From the NCBI GenBank assembly GCA_019242465.1, contig JAFAVL010000416.1, forward strand, positions 1 to 11,035: a DNA stretch of 11,035 bases, read 5' to 3'. The notes under the pieces were generated by a model, which was not told the origin of the DNA, did no database searches, and saw only the letters and a list, made by a program, of their open reading frames with translations. Positions 1-6,967 of the stretch are shown piece after piece; the stretch's first letter is position 1, and each line of letters opens with the position of its first letter. The stretch is from Chroococcidiopsidaceae cyanobacterium CP_BM_RX_35 (GTDB lineage: Bacteria > Cyanobacteriota > Cyanobacteriia > Cyanobacteriales > Chroococcidiopsidaceae). The translations under genes were made by a program, and so were the position numbers.

Positions 1-649
1 AACCGTGCATTGCACTGAACAGCGCTCCACCAAACACGCCCGCCACACCGAGTTGGTGGAAGGGGTGCATAAGAATGTTGTGTTCAGCTTGGAACACAAA
101 CATGAAGTTGAAGGTGCCGGAGATACCTAAAGGCATACCGTCAGAGAAGGAACCTTGACCGATGGGGTAGATCAGGAACACGGCAGTTGCTGCGGCAACA
201 GGTGCGCTGTAGGCGACGGCAATCCAGGGACGCATACCTAAACGGTAGGACAGTTCCCACTCACGACCCATATAGCAGAAGATACCAGTCAGGAAGTGGA
301 ACACGACCAACTGGTAGGGACCACCGTTGTACAGCCACTCATCCAGGCTAGCAGCTTCCCAAATCGGGTAGAAGTGCAAGCCAATGGCGTTGGAGGAAGG
401 CACAACAGCACCAGTAATGATATTGTTGCCATACAGGAGAGAGCCCGAAACAGGTTCGCGGATGCCATCAATGTCTACAGGCGGTGCAGCAACGAAGGCG
501 ATGACAAAACAGGCGGTAGCAGCTAGCAGGGTGGGGATCATGAGGACACCGAACCAGCCAATGTAAAGGCGGTTTTCAGTTGAGGTGATCCACTCGCAGA
601 ACCGCTCCCATAGGTTAGCGCTTTCGCGACGTTGTAAGGTTGTGGTCAT
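1..649 (-). CDS. psbA: Photosystem II D1 protein, N-terminal 216 residues (partial)
   Basis: D1 is the reaction-centre core subunit of photosystem II in the thylakoid membrane; it binds P680, pheophytin, QB and part of the Mn4CaO5 cluster. The frame starts [20 protein letters not shown] and runs off the left edge at residue 216 of the usual ~360. Visible landmarks are Tyr161 (TyrZ) and Asp170 (Mn ligand) in [10 protein letters not shown], His190, His198 (P680 ligand) and His215 (non-heme iron ligand). Residue 130 is Glu in MGREWEL, the form found in high-light D1 variants; the low-light form has Gln. The start is the ATG at 649-647; no Shine-Dalgarno sequence is obvious upstream. No frame damage is seen. 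The identification is certain; which psbA paralogue it is cannot be told from the partial sequence. Confidence 0.98.
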   Translation of the reverse strand, partial: MTTTLQRRESANLWERFCEWITSTENRLYIGWFGVLMIPTLLAATACFVIAFVAAPPVDIDGIREPVSGSLLYGNNIITGAVVPSSNAIGLHFYPIWEAASLDEWLYNGGPYQLVVFHFLTGIFCYMGREWELSYRLGMRPWIAVAYSAPVAAATAVFLIYPIGQGSFSDGMPLGISGTFNFMFVFQAEHNILMHPFHQLGVAGVFGGALFSAMHG

Positions 650-717
650 AATTTGGATGATTGCAATATTACATGGTGACTATCAGGTTGTTACCTTCAA
701 TGAGGCAACATAACTTA

Positions 718-746
718 ACAATAAAAGTTGTATTCAGCTTTGTCAG
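718..746 (-). promoter_or_regulatory. Predicted psbA promoter
   Basis: Read on the minus strand, CTGACA (746-741), a 17-bp spacer and TATTGT (723-718) form a sigma70-type promoter about 70 bp upstream of the psbA ATG. This would give a leader of roughly 60 nt. A second copy with the same spacing at 1045-1073 supports these boxes being the conserved part. The prediction is by eye; no start site is known. Confidence 0.5.
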
Positions 747-923
747 TTATTAAAAGTTATAAATTCAAGTTAATAAGTTAGCTAAAAAGTTATTATTGCC
801 CTAAAATCCCTGATATTATTTTGGACCTTGAAAGTTTTGTCAAAAGTATAGTTGTGGCAGTTCGAAGGTTGCAGCAATTCAGCAAAGTGGTATAAGAGTT
901 TTTTTTAGAGTACACAGAGATAC

Positions 924-1038
924 AGAAAAAGCGCCCTTATTATGGGAGCGCTTCTATCATTAAGCAATCATTAGAACAATGACAGCTACTTTATCTATTG
1001 CAAGTGAACTGTCAGCAGTTACTTTGTTAATGCAACTT
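924..1038 (-). ncRNA. Putative small RNA from a duplicated psbA-type promoter
   Basis: The block at about 1030-1090 matches the psbA promoter and start of the leader at 44 of 60 ungapped positions on the minus strand. Matches concentrate in the -35 flank (TTTAATAACTGA), the -10 box and the following TTAAGTTA. About 115 nt downstream is a terminator with a T-run. No start codon with a meaningful frame lies between. A non-coding transcript is one reading. The other is a deletion scar of a tandem psbA copy that kept only its promoter, leader and terminator. I cannot assign it to a known RNA family. Confidence 0.35.
926..953 (-). terminator. Rho-independent terminator on the minus strand
   Basis: On the minus strand AAGCGC, a bulged T and CC pair with GG-GCGCTT around an ATAATAA-containing loop, and the 3' arm runs directly into five T residues. 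The plus strand has no T-run after the stem, so termination is expected only for minus-strand transcription. No coding frame lies upstream of it on that strand. It therefore either ends the putative short RNA starting near 1038 or is left from a lost gene. Confidence 0.6.
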
Positions 1039-1044
1039 AACTTA

Positions 1045-1073
1045 ATAATAGAAGATCTGCTTGATTTTATCAG
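1045..1073 (-). promoter_or_regulatory. Second psbA-type promoter (duplicated copy)
   Basis: CTGATA (1073-1068), a 17-bp spacer and TATTAT (1050-1045) repeat the architecture of the psbA promoter at 718-746. The boxes and their flanks are conserved while the spacer has diverged, as expected if the promoter is under selection. It points away from the STAND gene, toward the terminator at 926-953. Confidence 0.45.
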
Positions 1074-1128
1074 TTATTAAAGGTTAGTATAGAGTTATAT
1101 TTTTCTCATCTATTTCTAGCCTTAGGGT

Positions 1129-1134
1129 TATAAT
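1129..1134 (+). promoter_or_regulatory. Candidate -10 box of the STAND/WD40 gene
   Basis: A perfect TATAAT lies 38 bp upstream of the GTG start. No convincing -35 hexamer sits 16-18 bp before it (TCATCT at 1106-1111), so an activator-dependent or weak promoter is possible. In this AT-rich stretch a chance match is also possible. Confidence 0.3.
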
Positions 1135-1171
1135 AAAGTTATTAAAACAAGAAATTTGAGGCGAGGTTTTC

Positions 1172-4100
1172 GTGACAGATGATGTTGAAGAAGCCTTTAC
1201 TACTATAGATGCGATTCTTGGCAAAGAGTCTTTGAATGATTTACAAAAAACGGTCTTTCGCCAATCTTGGGAACGAAAGAGTTACCCAGAAATGGCACAA
1301 AGTTTAGGATATGATGATGGCTACGTTAAGTATGTTGGCTTTCAGCTTTGGAAGCTGCTCTCAGAGACTCTAGGTGAGAGAGTTACAAAAAACAACTTGC
1401 GTTCAGCCATAAACAGGTGGCAAACACGCTCAAAGCCCATATTAAAAGAACTGCAATCAACGACTGTTTGTCAACAAGATTGGGGGGAAGCAATTGATGC
1501 TTCTATCTTCTATGGACGCTCTACTGAGCTAGCTATTTTGGAGCAATGGATTGTTCAAGAGCGCTGTTGGTTAGTAGCAATTTTGGGAATTGGTGGCATT
1601 GGTAAAACAACTTTATCTGTGAAGTTGACAGAGAAAATTCAGTCACAATTTGAGTACATCATTTGGAGATCACTTCATAACGCTCCACCCATTGAAGCTT
1701 TTCTTGCTAGCTTGATTCACTTTCTATCTAGCCAACAGGAAATAGAATTATCTGGGAATGTAAGCTCAAACATCTCGCGACTGCTAGATTACCTAAAAAA
1801 GTCTCGCTGCCTACTCGTACTTGACAATGTGGAGACTGTCCTATGTAGTCATGATTCATTAGGAACTTTACATGGCTTTCATACAGGGCATTACCTTGAG
1901 GAATACGAGGGATATGGTGAACTCTTCAAGCGAATTGGAGAATCTCGCCACAATAGTTGCCTGGTAATAACTAGTCGAGAAAAGCCTAAAGAAGTGGCAG
2001 CCCTTGAAGGCAAAACTTTTCCCGTTCGATCTTTGCAGTTATCAGGTTTAGAAACAGCCGATGGACAAGAACTTTTTCGAGGCAAAGGCAACTTTTCTGG
2101 TTCAGAAAATGACTGGAAAAAGCTCATTCACTGTTATGCAGGAAATCCTTTAGCCTTGAAAATCGTTTCCACAACAATTCGAGACTTATTCAACTGTAGT
2201 ATTTCTAAGTTTTTATTAGAAGAAACAGTGGTTTTTGGTGATATCAAAGTTCTCATTTCTCAGCAGTACTGTCGATTATCAGTGCTAGAAGCTGAGATAA
2301 TGCACTGGCTAGCTATTAATCGCGAACCTAGTACAATTACAGAAATAAAATCTGACCTTTTATTCCCAACACTGTCTTCTCAGTTGTTAGAAGCATTGGA
2401 ATCTCTAGAACGGCGATCGCTAATTGAAAAGGGAGCTGGTCTTTTTACATTACAGCCTGTACTTATGGAGTTTATTACTAATTTATTAATAGAGAAAGTT
2501 TGCGAAGAAATTGTTAATCAGAAAATTTCATTTTTCAAAAATCATGCTTTGATCAAAGCTCAAGCCAAGGATTACATCAGAAATGCTCAAATCAATTTAA
2601 TCTTTAAACCAATTATCAAACAACTACTACGTGTATTTGGTACTGTCAATAAACTTGACGAGCGGTTAATGCAAACTTTAGCCTTTTTACGAGGTAAACT
2701 GCCTCTTGAAACTGGCTATGCTGCTGGAAATACTATTAATCTACTGCGCCAATTGCAGACAGATTTAAGTGGTCGTGATTTTTCTATATTGACGGTTTGG
2801 CAAGCTGATTTACAGAGGTTGAATTTACACCTCTGTAATTTCTCTGGTTCCGATCTCGCTAAATCTACTTTTACTGAAAACTTTAGCTACATTTTTGCAA
2901 TAGCAGCTAGCCAAGATGGAAAACTTATAGCTACATTTGATACTCATAGCAAGATTCGCCTTTGGCGAGTTGCAGACGGACAACAACTGTTAGTTTGGGA
3001 TGGACACTTAGGTTGGTCTCGTGCTGTTACCTTTAGTCTTCAAGGTGATACCCTCGTTAGTGGTGGTGAAGACGGAACCATAAAACTGTGGGAACTCTCA
3101 GACGGTAGGTGCCGCCAAACTCTACAAGGACATATTGGTGTAGTGTTATCTGTTGCCTGTAGTCCGCGAGGTAATACTCTCGTTAGTGGTGGTGAAGATG
3201 GAACCGTAAAACTGTGGGAACTCTCAGATGGTAGGTGCCACCAAACTTTACAGGGACACAGCAGTTGGGTATTGTCTGTTGCCTATAGTCCACAAGGCAA
3301 GACCCTAGTTAGCAGTAGCGCTGATCGAACAATAAAACTGTGGGATATTAATACCGGCAATTGTTTGAAAACTTTGCAAGGACATAAAGACACGGTCTTT
3401 TTTGTGACTTTCAGTGCTGATGGTAAGACTCTAGTCAGTGCCAGTGAAGACCAAACTGTGAAACTGTGGAACGTTAAGACGGGTGAGTGCCTGAAAACGT
3501 TACCAATATTAAGCGGACAAAAAAGTTTGTTGGCATGGCCTGTTGCCTTCAGTTCTAACCATCAAATTCTGGCCATTGGTGGCTCTGACCGAACAATAAA
3601 GCTGTGGGATATTAATACAGGTCAACAGGTGAGAACTTTACAGGGACACAGTAGAGAGATCCGGTCTCTTGTTTTTAGCCCTCAAGGTCATACCCTGATT
3701 GCTAGCGATGAAGATCAAACTCTAAAGCTCTGGGATATTGCAAATGGCAAGTGCCTAAAAACCTTCCAGGGATACAGTAGTGGGGTGTGTTCTATCGCTC
3801 TTAGCCCTGATGGTGAAACCCTTGTCGGCGGTAGTACAGACCGAATGGTAAGGCTATGGAATGTTTCAGATGGTAAGTGCTTGAGAACCTTTGAAGGGCA
3901 TACGAGTTGGGTTAGAGGCGTTGCTTACAGCCCTGATGGTCAAACTGTAGCCAGTGGAGGTGCAGACCTACTAGTTAAGGTTTGGGATGTCTCCAATGGT
4001 AAATGCTTAAGAAGCTTTAAGGGGCACGCTAACATGGTTGTTGCGATTACCTATGATCCACAAGGTAATACTGTAGCGGTTGCCAGTGTAGACCAAGCGG

Positions 4101-4567
4101 TAAGAGTCTGGAATATCAGTACTGGTGAATGTTTCAAGGTTTTACAGGGACACACTAGTTTTGTGCTTTCAGTTGCCTACAGTCCAGATGGTAAGATCTT
4201 AGCTAGCTGTGGTGCTGACCGGACAATTAGGCTTTGGGACGTTAGCACTGGTGAATGCTTCAAAGTTTTACAAGGACATGTTCATTGGGTGTGGTGTATC
4301 GCTTTTAGCCCAGATGGTCGAAACCTAGCTAGCGCTAGTGCTGACCATACGGTGAGAATTTGGGATATCTCAGATGGTGAGTGCAGCAAAATTCTTCCTG
4401 GGCACACTAATTGGGTTGCCTCAGTTGTCTATAGTCCAGAAGGCAAGACTTTGGTCAGCGCCAGTATGGATCAAACAGTGAGAGTGTGGGATACGAACAC
4501 AGGTCTTGCTTTAAAAGTAGGCTCTTTATGGATTCCAGGGATCTGCATGAGAAATACACGCCTCTAA
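1172..4567 (+). CDS. STAND NTPase: HTH - NB-ARC - WD40 repeats, C-terminus cut by a MITE-like insertion
   Basis: This is a signal-transduction ATPase of the AP-ATPase/NB-ARC type; the ligand and output are unknown. Residues 11-80 resemble the N-terminal HTH-like domain of cyanobacterial VMAP-type and NB-ARC proteins. Walker A is GIGGIGKTT (139-147, Lys145), Walker B is LLVLDN (Asp218), a sensor-like TSRE is near 267-270 and a GNPLAL motif near 324-329. A winged-helix-like region follows, then a short pentapeptide-like stretch (about 530-570) and 13 WD40 repeats to the end. The start is GTG, with GCGAGG 5 bp upstream. The last 16 residues (from about GSLWIPG) are encoded by the inserted element, and translation stops at the TAA in its first internal repeat. 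The intact ancestor had a 14th repeat and a tail, now at 4690-4957. The product may still fold partly. Family assignment is firm; function is inferred only as a STAND switch, possibly in conflict or defence signalling. Confidence 0.93.
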   Translation: MTDDVEEAFTTIDAILGKESLNDLQKTVFRQSWERKSYPEMAQSLGYDDGYVKYVGFQLWKLLSETLGERVTKNNLRSAINRWQTRSKPILKELQSTTVCQQDWGEAIDASIFYGRSTELAILEQWIVQERCWLVAILGIGGIGKTTLSVKLTEKIQSQFEYIIWRSLHNAPPIEAFLASLIHFLSSQQEIELSGNVSSNISRLLDYLKKSRCLLVLDNVETVLCSHDSLGTLHGFHTGHYLEEYEGYGELFKRIGESRHNSCLVITSREKPKEVAALEGKTFPVRSLQLSGLETADGQELFRGKGNFSGSENDWKKLIHCYAGNPLALKIVSTTIRDLFNCSISKFLLEETVVFGDIKVLISQQYCRLSVLEAEIMHWLAINREPSTITEIKSDLLFPTLSSQLLEALESLERRSLIEKGAGLFTLQPVLMEFITNLLIEKVCEEIVNQKISFFKNHALIKAQAKDYIRNAQINLIFKPIIKQLLRVFGTVNKLDERLMQTLAFLRGKLPLETGYAAGNTINLLRQLQTDLSGRDFSILTVWQADLQRLNLHLCNFSGSDLAKSTFTENFSYIFAIAASQDGKLIATFDTHSKIRLWRVADGQQLLVWDGHLGWSRAVTFSLQGDTLVSGGEDGTIKLWELSDGRCRQTLQGHIGVVLSVACSPRGNTLVSGGEDGTVKLWELSDGRCHQTLQGHSSWVLSVAYSPQGKTLVSSSADRTIKLWDINTGNCLKTLQGHKDTVFFVTFSADGKTLVSASEDQTVKLWNVKTGECLKTLPILSGQKSLLAWPVAFSSNHQILAIGGSDRTIKLWDINTGQQVRTLQGHSREIRSLVFSPQGHTLIASDEDQTLKLWDIANGKCLKTFQGYSSGVCSIALSPDGETLVGGSTDRMVRLWNVSDGKCLRTFEGHTSWVRGVAYSPDGQTVASGGADLLVKVWDVSNGKCLRSFKGHANMVVAITYDPQGNTVAVASVDQAVRVWNISTGECFKVLQGHTSFVLSVAYSPDGKILASCGADRTIRLWDVSTGECFKVLQGHVHWVWCIAFSPDGRNLASASADHTVRIWDISDGECSKILPGHTNWVASVVYSPEGKTLVSASMDQTVRVWDTNTGLALKVGSLWIPGICMRNTRL
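3053..3258 (+). repeat. Near-identical tandem duplication of one WD40 repeat
   Basis: The 80 bp at 3053-3132 recur at 3179-3258 with about six substitutions, an offset of 126 bp (42 codons, one WD40 unit). The encoded text LVSGGEDGTxKLWELSDGRC is shared apart from one position. The other repeats in the gene are clearly more diverged, so this pair marks a recent duplication or gene conversion within the propeller array. Confidence 0.85.
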
Positions 4568-4683
4568 TCCTTAACAAACAAGGGTTTCAGTCCTATAGAT
4601 AAGTACAGAACCTCTAATCCTTAACCGGTAAGAATTCTAGCTCTCCTTGATAGAGCAAGATCCCCGGAATCCATAAAGAGCCT
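4519..4683. mobile_element. MITE-like element, 165 bp, with 26-bp TIRs and 6-bp target duplication
   Basis: The left end AGGCTCTTTATGGATTCC (from 4519) is mirrored at the right end (to 4683). The inverted arms are 26 bp each with one mismatch (4519-4544 and 4658-4683). The direct repeat AAAAGT flanks the element at 4513-4518 and 4684-4689. It has no coding capacity for a transposase, so it would move only by a transposase acting in trans. Inside, CCTCTAATCCTTAAC occurs twice, at 4561-4575 and 4611-4625. Deleting the element and one AAAAGT copy (171 bp) restores a standard WD40 sequence, [10 protein letters not shown], which shows both the exact insertion point and that the insertion is derived. 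I do not recognise its family. Confidence 0.85.
4561..4625 (+). repeat. 15-bp direct repeats inside the MITE-like element
   Basis: CCTCTAATCCTTAAC at 4561-4575 and again at 4611-4625, exactly 50 bp apart. Each copy carries one of the two TAA codons (4565-4567 and 4622-4624) that interrupt the host reading frame. The spacing of nearly five helical turns would suit a pair of protein-binding sites, but this is only inference. Confidence 0.75.
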
Positions 4684-4689
4684 AAAAGT

Positions 4690-4957
4690 ATTGCGTGGAC
4701 ATAAAAGCTGGGTGCTTTCAGTCGCCTTCACCCACCTGCGCCATCAATCCCAGGAATTGAAGCAAGTCATTGTTAGTGGTAGCGATGATCAGACAATACG
4801 ATTTTGGGAGATCGAGACAGGCGAATGCATCAAAACATTGAGCATTGAAAGACCATATGAGGGTATGAATATCACTGGTGCAATTGGTTTAACAGAAGCT
4901 CAGAAGGTAACGTTAAGAGCGCTAGGTGCAGTTGAGTCAGTCATCAAGCGTGTGTAG
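4690..4957 (+). pseudogene. Severed C-terminal WD40 repeat and tail of the STAND protein
   Basis: This is the continuation of the upstream gene in the same frame after the MITE-like insertion. It reads [13 protein letters not shown] ... [21 protein letters not shown], the 14th WD40 repeat. The C-terminal tail [20 protein letters not shown] is a typical ending of cyanobacterial NB-ARC/WD40 proteins. A TTG at 4691 could in principle start a separate 88-residue product, but no ribosome binding site precedes it and a single blade would not fold alone. It is best read as the stranded 3' end of the gene; expression as part of the protein would need read-through of two TAA codons. Confidence 0.85.
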
Positions 4958-5093
4958 CGTGCCTATAGCCTTGGTCTAAGATCCATTGAAATTCATGCAG
5001 TTTTTGCAACACAACCAACCTGTGATGCAACTTTTTCAGCCGTTTCAGGTTTAGACAATATATTTTGTATATATTTTGAGTTAGCAGTTTTTA

Positions 5094-5109
5094 TCTGACT
5101 TCGGTCAGA
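5094..5109 (+). promoter_or_regulatory. UUCG-tetraloop hairpin just before the ABC ATPase start
   Basis: TCTGAC-TTCG-GTCAGA forms a perfect 6-bp stem closed by the very stable C(UUCG)G tetraloop. It ends 8 nt before the GTG start, in the place where a Shine-Dalgarno sequence would sit; none is recognisable. There is no T-run, so it is not a terminator. It may influence translation initiation of the transporter operon or transcript stability. Confidence 0.4.
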
Positions 5110-5117
5110 AGTAGCTT

Positions 5118-6128
5118 GTGAGCACAATCCGTTTCGAGCATGTGTCTTTAAAGTTTGCAGGTTCGCCCCGTCCAGCCGTTAATGATTGCACTCTTGAGGT
5201 TGAGTCAGGCAAGTTGGTTGTGATTTTGGGTCCATCGGGCTGTGGCAAAACAACCCTGCTCAAGATGGTTAACCGTTTGTATGAACCTACAACAGGCAAG
5301 ATTACCTTCGACGGCACGGATATCCGGCAGATCAAGCTCACGAAGCTGCGTCAGCAAATTGGCTATGTTATTCAGCAGTCGGGTTTGTTTCCGCATATGA
5401 ACGTGGCTCAGAATATTGCAGTTGTGCCGCAGTTGTTGGGCTGGCAAAAAGCGAAAATTCAGTCGCGAGTCGATGAACTGCTGCACTTGATTGGTTTGCC
5501 GCCTAGCGAATACCGCGATCGCTTTCCCGCACAACTATCTGGGGGGCAGCAACAGCGAGTGGGCTTAGCAAGGGCGCTAGCAGCAGATCCGAGTGTTATG
5601 TTGATGGATGAGCCCTTCGGTGCCATTGATGCCATCACCCGCACCACTTTACAGGACGAGATTTTGCGTCTGCAACGCCAGCTAAAAAAAACAATTCTGT
5701 TTGTCTCTCATGATGTTGAGGAAGCACTGCGTCTTGCTGACCTGATTCTGATTTTAGATCGAGGGCAGATTGTGCAGTATGATACGCCATTCCACATTTT
5801 GACAGGTCCCGCTAATGCCTTTGTGCACGATCTCGTTGATGCTGACGATATAGTGCGCCAGCTTAGCTTGTTGCGAGTTGAGGCGGTAATGACGAATGTG
5901 CCTCAACGTTCTGCCGGAGGCGGCTCTGGCAGCGCGCTTTCGCAAGCTCAAAATTATAGTGCTAACGTAGAACCTACCATTGCTCTACATGACAATTTAC
6001 GCCAAGCCCTTTCCTTACTGCTGCGGACGGGTATGCCATCGCTAACAGTGCTGGACAACAATATACCAGTCGGTATGCTGACTCTAGAACACATTCGTCG
6101 TTCAGCCAGTATGGGAGTAAGTAGGTGA
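5118..6128 (+). CDS. Osmolyte ABC transporter ATP-binding protein (OpuCA/ProV-like)
   Basis: Cytoplasmic ATPase that would power uptake of glycine betaine, choline or a related quaternary amine; the substrate is not determined by the sequence. Motifs: Walker A GPSGCGKTT (38-46), Q-loop near VIQQSGLFPHM (about 84-94), signature LSGGQQQR (140-147), Walker B MLMDEP (161-166), H-loop His198. The segment from about 250 to 330 (PTIALHDNLRQALSLLL...VLDNNIPVGMLTLEHI) looks like one C-terminal CBS module; OpuCA proteins often have two and are nearer 380 residues, so this copy is shorter. CBS domains in this family sense ionic strength or nucleotides. The GTG start gives the standard ABC N-terminus STIRFEHVSLKF. 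The stop overlaps the next gene by 4 bp (GTGA), a translational-coupling arrangement. Confidence 0.92.
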   Translation: MSTIRFEHVSLKFAGSPRPAVNDCTLEVESGKLVVILGPSGCGKTTLLKMVNRLYEPTTGKITFDGTDIRQIKLTKLRQQIGYVIQQSGLFPHMNVAQNIAVVPQLLGWQKAKIQSRVDELLHLIGLPPSEYRDRFPAQLSGGQQQRVGLARALAADPSVMLMDEPFGAIDAITRTTLQDEILRLQRQLKKTILFVSHDVEEALRLADLILILDRGQIVQYDTPFHILTGPANAFVHDLVDADDIVRQLSLLRVEAVMTNVPQRSAGGGSGSALSQAQNYSANVEPTIALHDNLRQALSLLLRTGMPSLTVLDNNIPVGMLTLEHIRRSASMGVSR

Positions 6129-6796
6129 GCTATATCATTGGGCATCCAGGAATTGTCTGGGGTTTGCTGCTCGAACATTTACAGATGACAACCTTGGCGT
6201 TGCTGATTGCTGTGTTGGTTGCCCTACCCTTAGCCCTGCTAATTGCCCGCTATCGTTGGCTGAACGTCCCAGTTATGGGAATCCTTGGCATTCTTTACAC
6301 AGTACCTAGCTTGGCGTTGATTATTCTGCTAGTGCCGCTCTTAGGTCTCAACCCAAGTTCAGTAGTTGCGGCTATGGTAATCTATGCTCAGATCATTTTG
6401 GTACGTCATATCACTCTTAGTCTGCAATCAATCAGACCAGAGATTCTGGAGGCGGCCAAAGGTATGGGTATGAATAGCTGGCAACGCTGGTGGCGTGTGC
6501 AAGTGCCGCTGATGCTACCCATTTTTCTAGCGGGTCTACGCCTCGCAACTATTATTAGCATTGCAATTGCTACAATTGGAGCCAAGTTTGGAGCAGGCGG
6601 ACTAGGTACATTACTGTTTGATGGCATTGCCCAAGCGGGTCGCTATGACAAAATCTGGGCTGGAGCGATCGCCGTCGCAGCTCTAGCACTGGTGATGAAT
6701 GGGGCATTGCTAGCACTTGAGTGGGCGTCTCATCCCAAGAGGCGAATTCGACCTTTTCGTACTCGTAGAACTGCATCAACTGCCAAGCAAACATAA
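6125..6796 (+). CDS. Osmolyte ABC transporter permease (OpuCB/ProW-like)
   Basis: Inner-membrane permease of the MetI/BPD type, partner of the ATPase it overlaps. At 223 residues it has about six hydrophobic segments, the usual size for OpuCB/YehW-type subunits. The EAA loop that docks on the ATPase is visible at about 109-131 (EAAKGMGMNSWQRWWRVQVP), followed by the typical GAGGLGTLLFDGI stretch (157-168). The C-terminal tail is basic (KRRIRPFRTRRT). The GTG start lies inside the ATPase stop region. Homologous operons usually continue with a binding protein and/or a second permease; here neither follows, so this importer is incomplete at this locus unless those subunits are encoded elsewhere. 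Confidence 0.92.
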   Translation: MSYIIGHPGIVWGLLLEHLQMTTLALLIAVLVALPLALLIARYRWLNVPVMGILGILYTVPSLALIILLVPLLGLNPSSVVAAMVIYAQIILVRHITLSLQSIRPEILEAAKGMGMNSWQRWWRVQVPLMLPIFLAGLRLATIISIAIATIGAKFGAGGLGTLLFDGIAQAGRYDKIWAGAIAVAALALVMNGALLALEWASHPKRRIRPFRTRRTASTAKQT

Positions 6797-6800
6797 GGAG
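6795..6800 (+). promoter_or_regulatory. Orphan ribosome binding site after the permease
   Basis: AAGGAG overlaps the permease TAA stop (6794-6796), the strongest Shine-Dalgarno match near this operon. No credible gene starts after it; the only nearby frame, from a TTG, closes after about 25 codons with no recognisable content. It probably served the next transporter cistron, now replaced by the DNA from about 6810 onward. Confidence 0.4.
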
Positions 6801-6967
6801 CAACTGGTAAATTGGGTCAAATCTGCACGAGTTTTGAGGTGAAATGTAGGAAATCGGCATCAATCATAGGAATCGACCAATCATAACCTGGGAAAACGGC
6901 TCCCTATCTGGTATCCTTGGACTGAGCGTTGTAAGTGAGGTTCAAGCTCGCACTTGAAGGGACGCCG

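Noticed and set aside
296..566. Short frames on the plus strand opposite psbA
   Set aside because: They are antisense shadows of the highly conserved D1 frame, with no ribosome binding site or recognisable content.
885..906. T-run at 899-906 as a plus-strand terminator
   Set aside because: No stable stem precedes it and no plus-strand gene ends upstream.
2900..4550. Regular repeats of about 126 bp as a CRISPR or satellite array
   Set aside because: They encode WD40 repeats in one continuous frame, with divergence concentrated at synonymous and variable sites.
4513..4689. Self-splicing intron or intein splitting the WD40 gene
   Set aside because: The terminal inverted repeats and 6-bp target duplication fit transposition; the segment is too short for a self-splicing intron and an intein would need an open frame.
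4691..4957. Independent 88-residue gene starting at TTG 4691
   Set aside because: It is in frame with the upstream STAND gene, encodes one WD40 blade plus the family tail, and has no ribosome binding site; it is the severed 3' end.
5050..5085. Promoter from TAGACA and the TATATTTTGTATATATTTT stretch
   Set aside because: No pair of hexamers has acceptable spacing; low-complexity AT makes the match uninformative.
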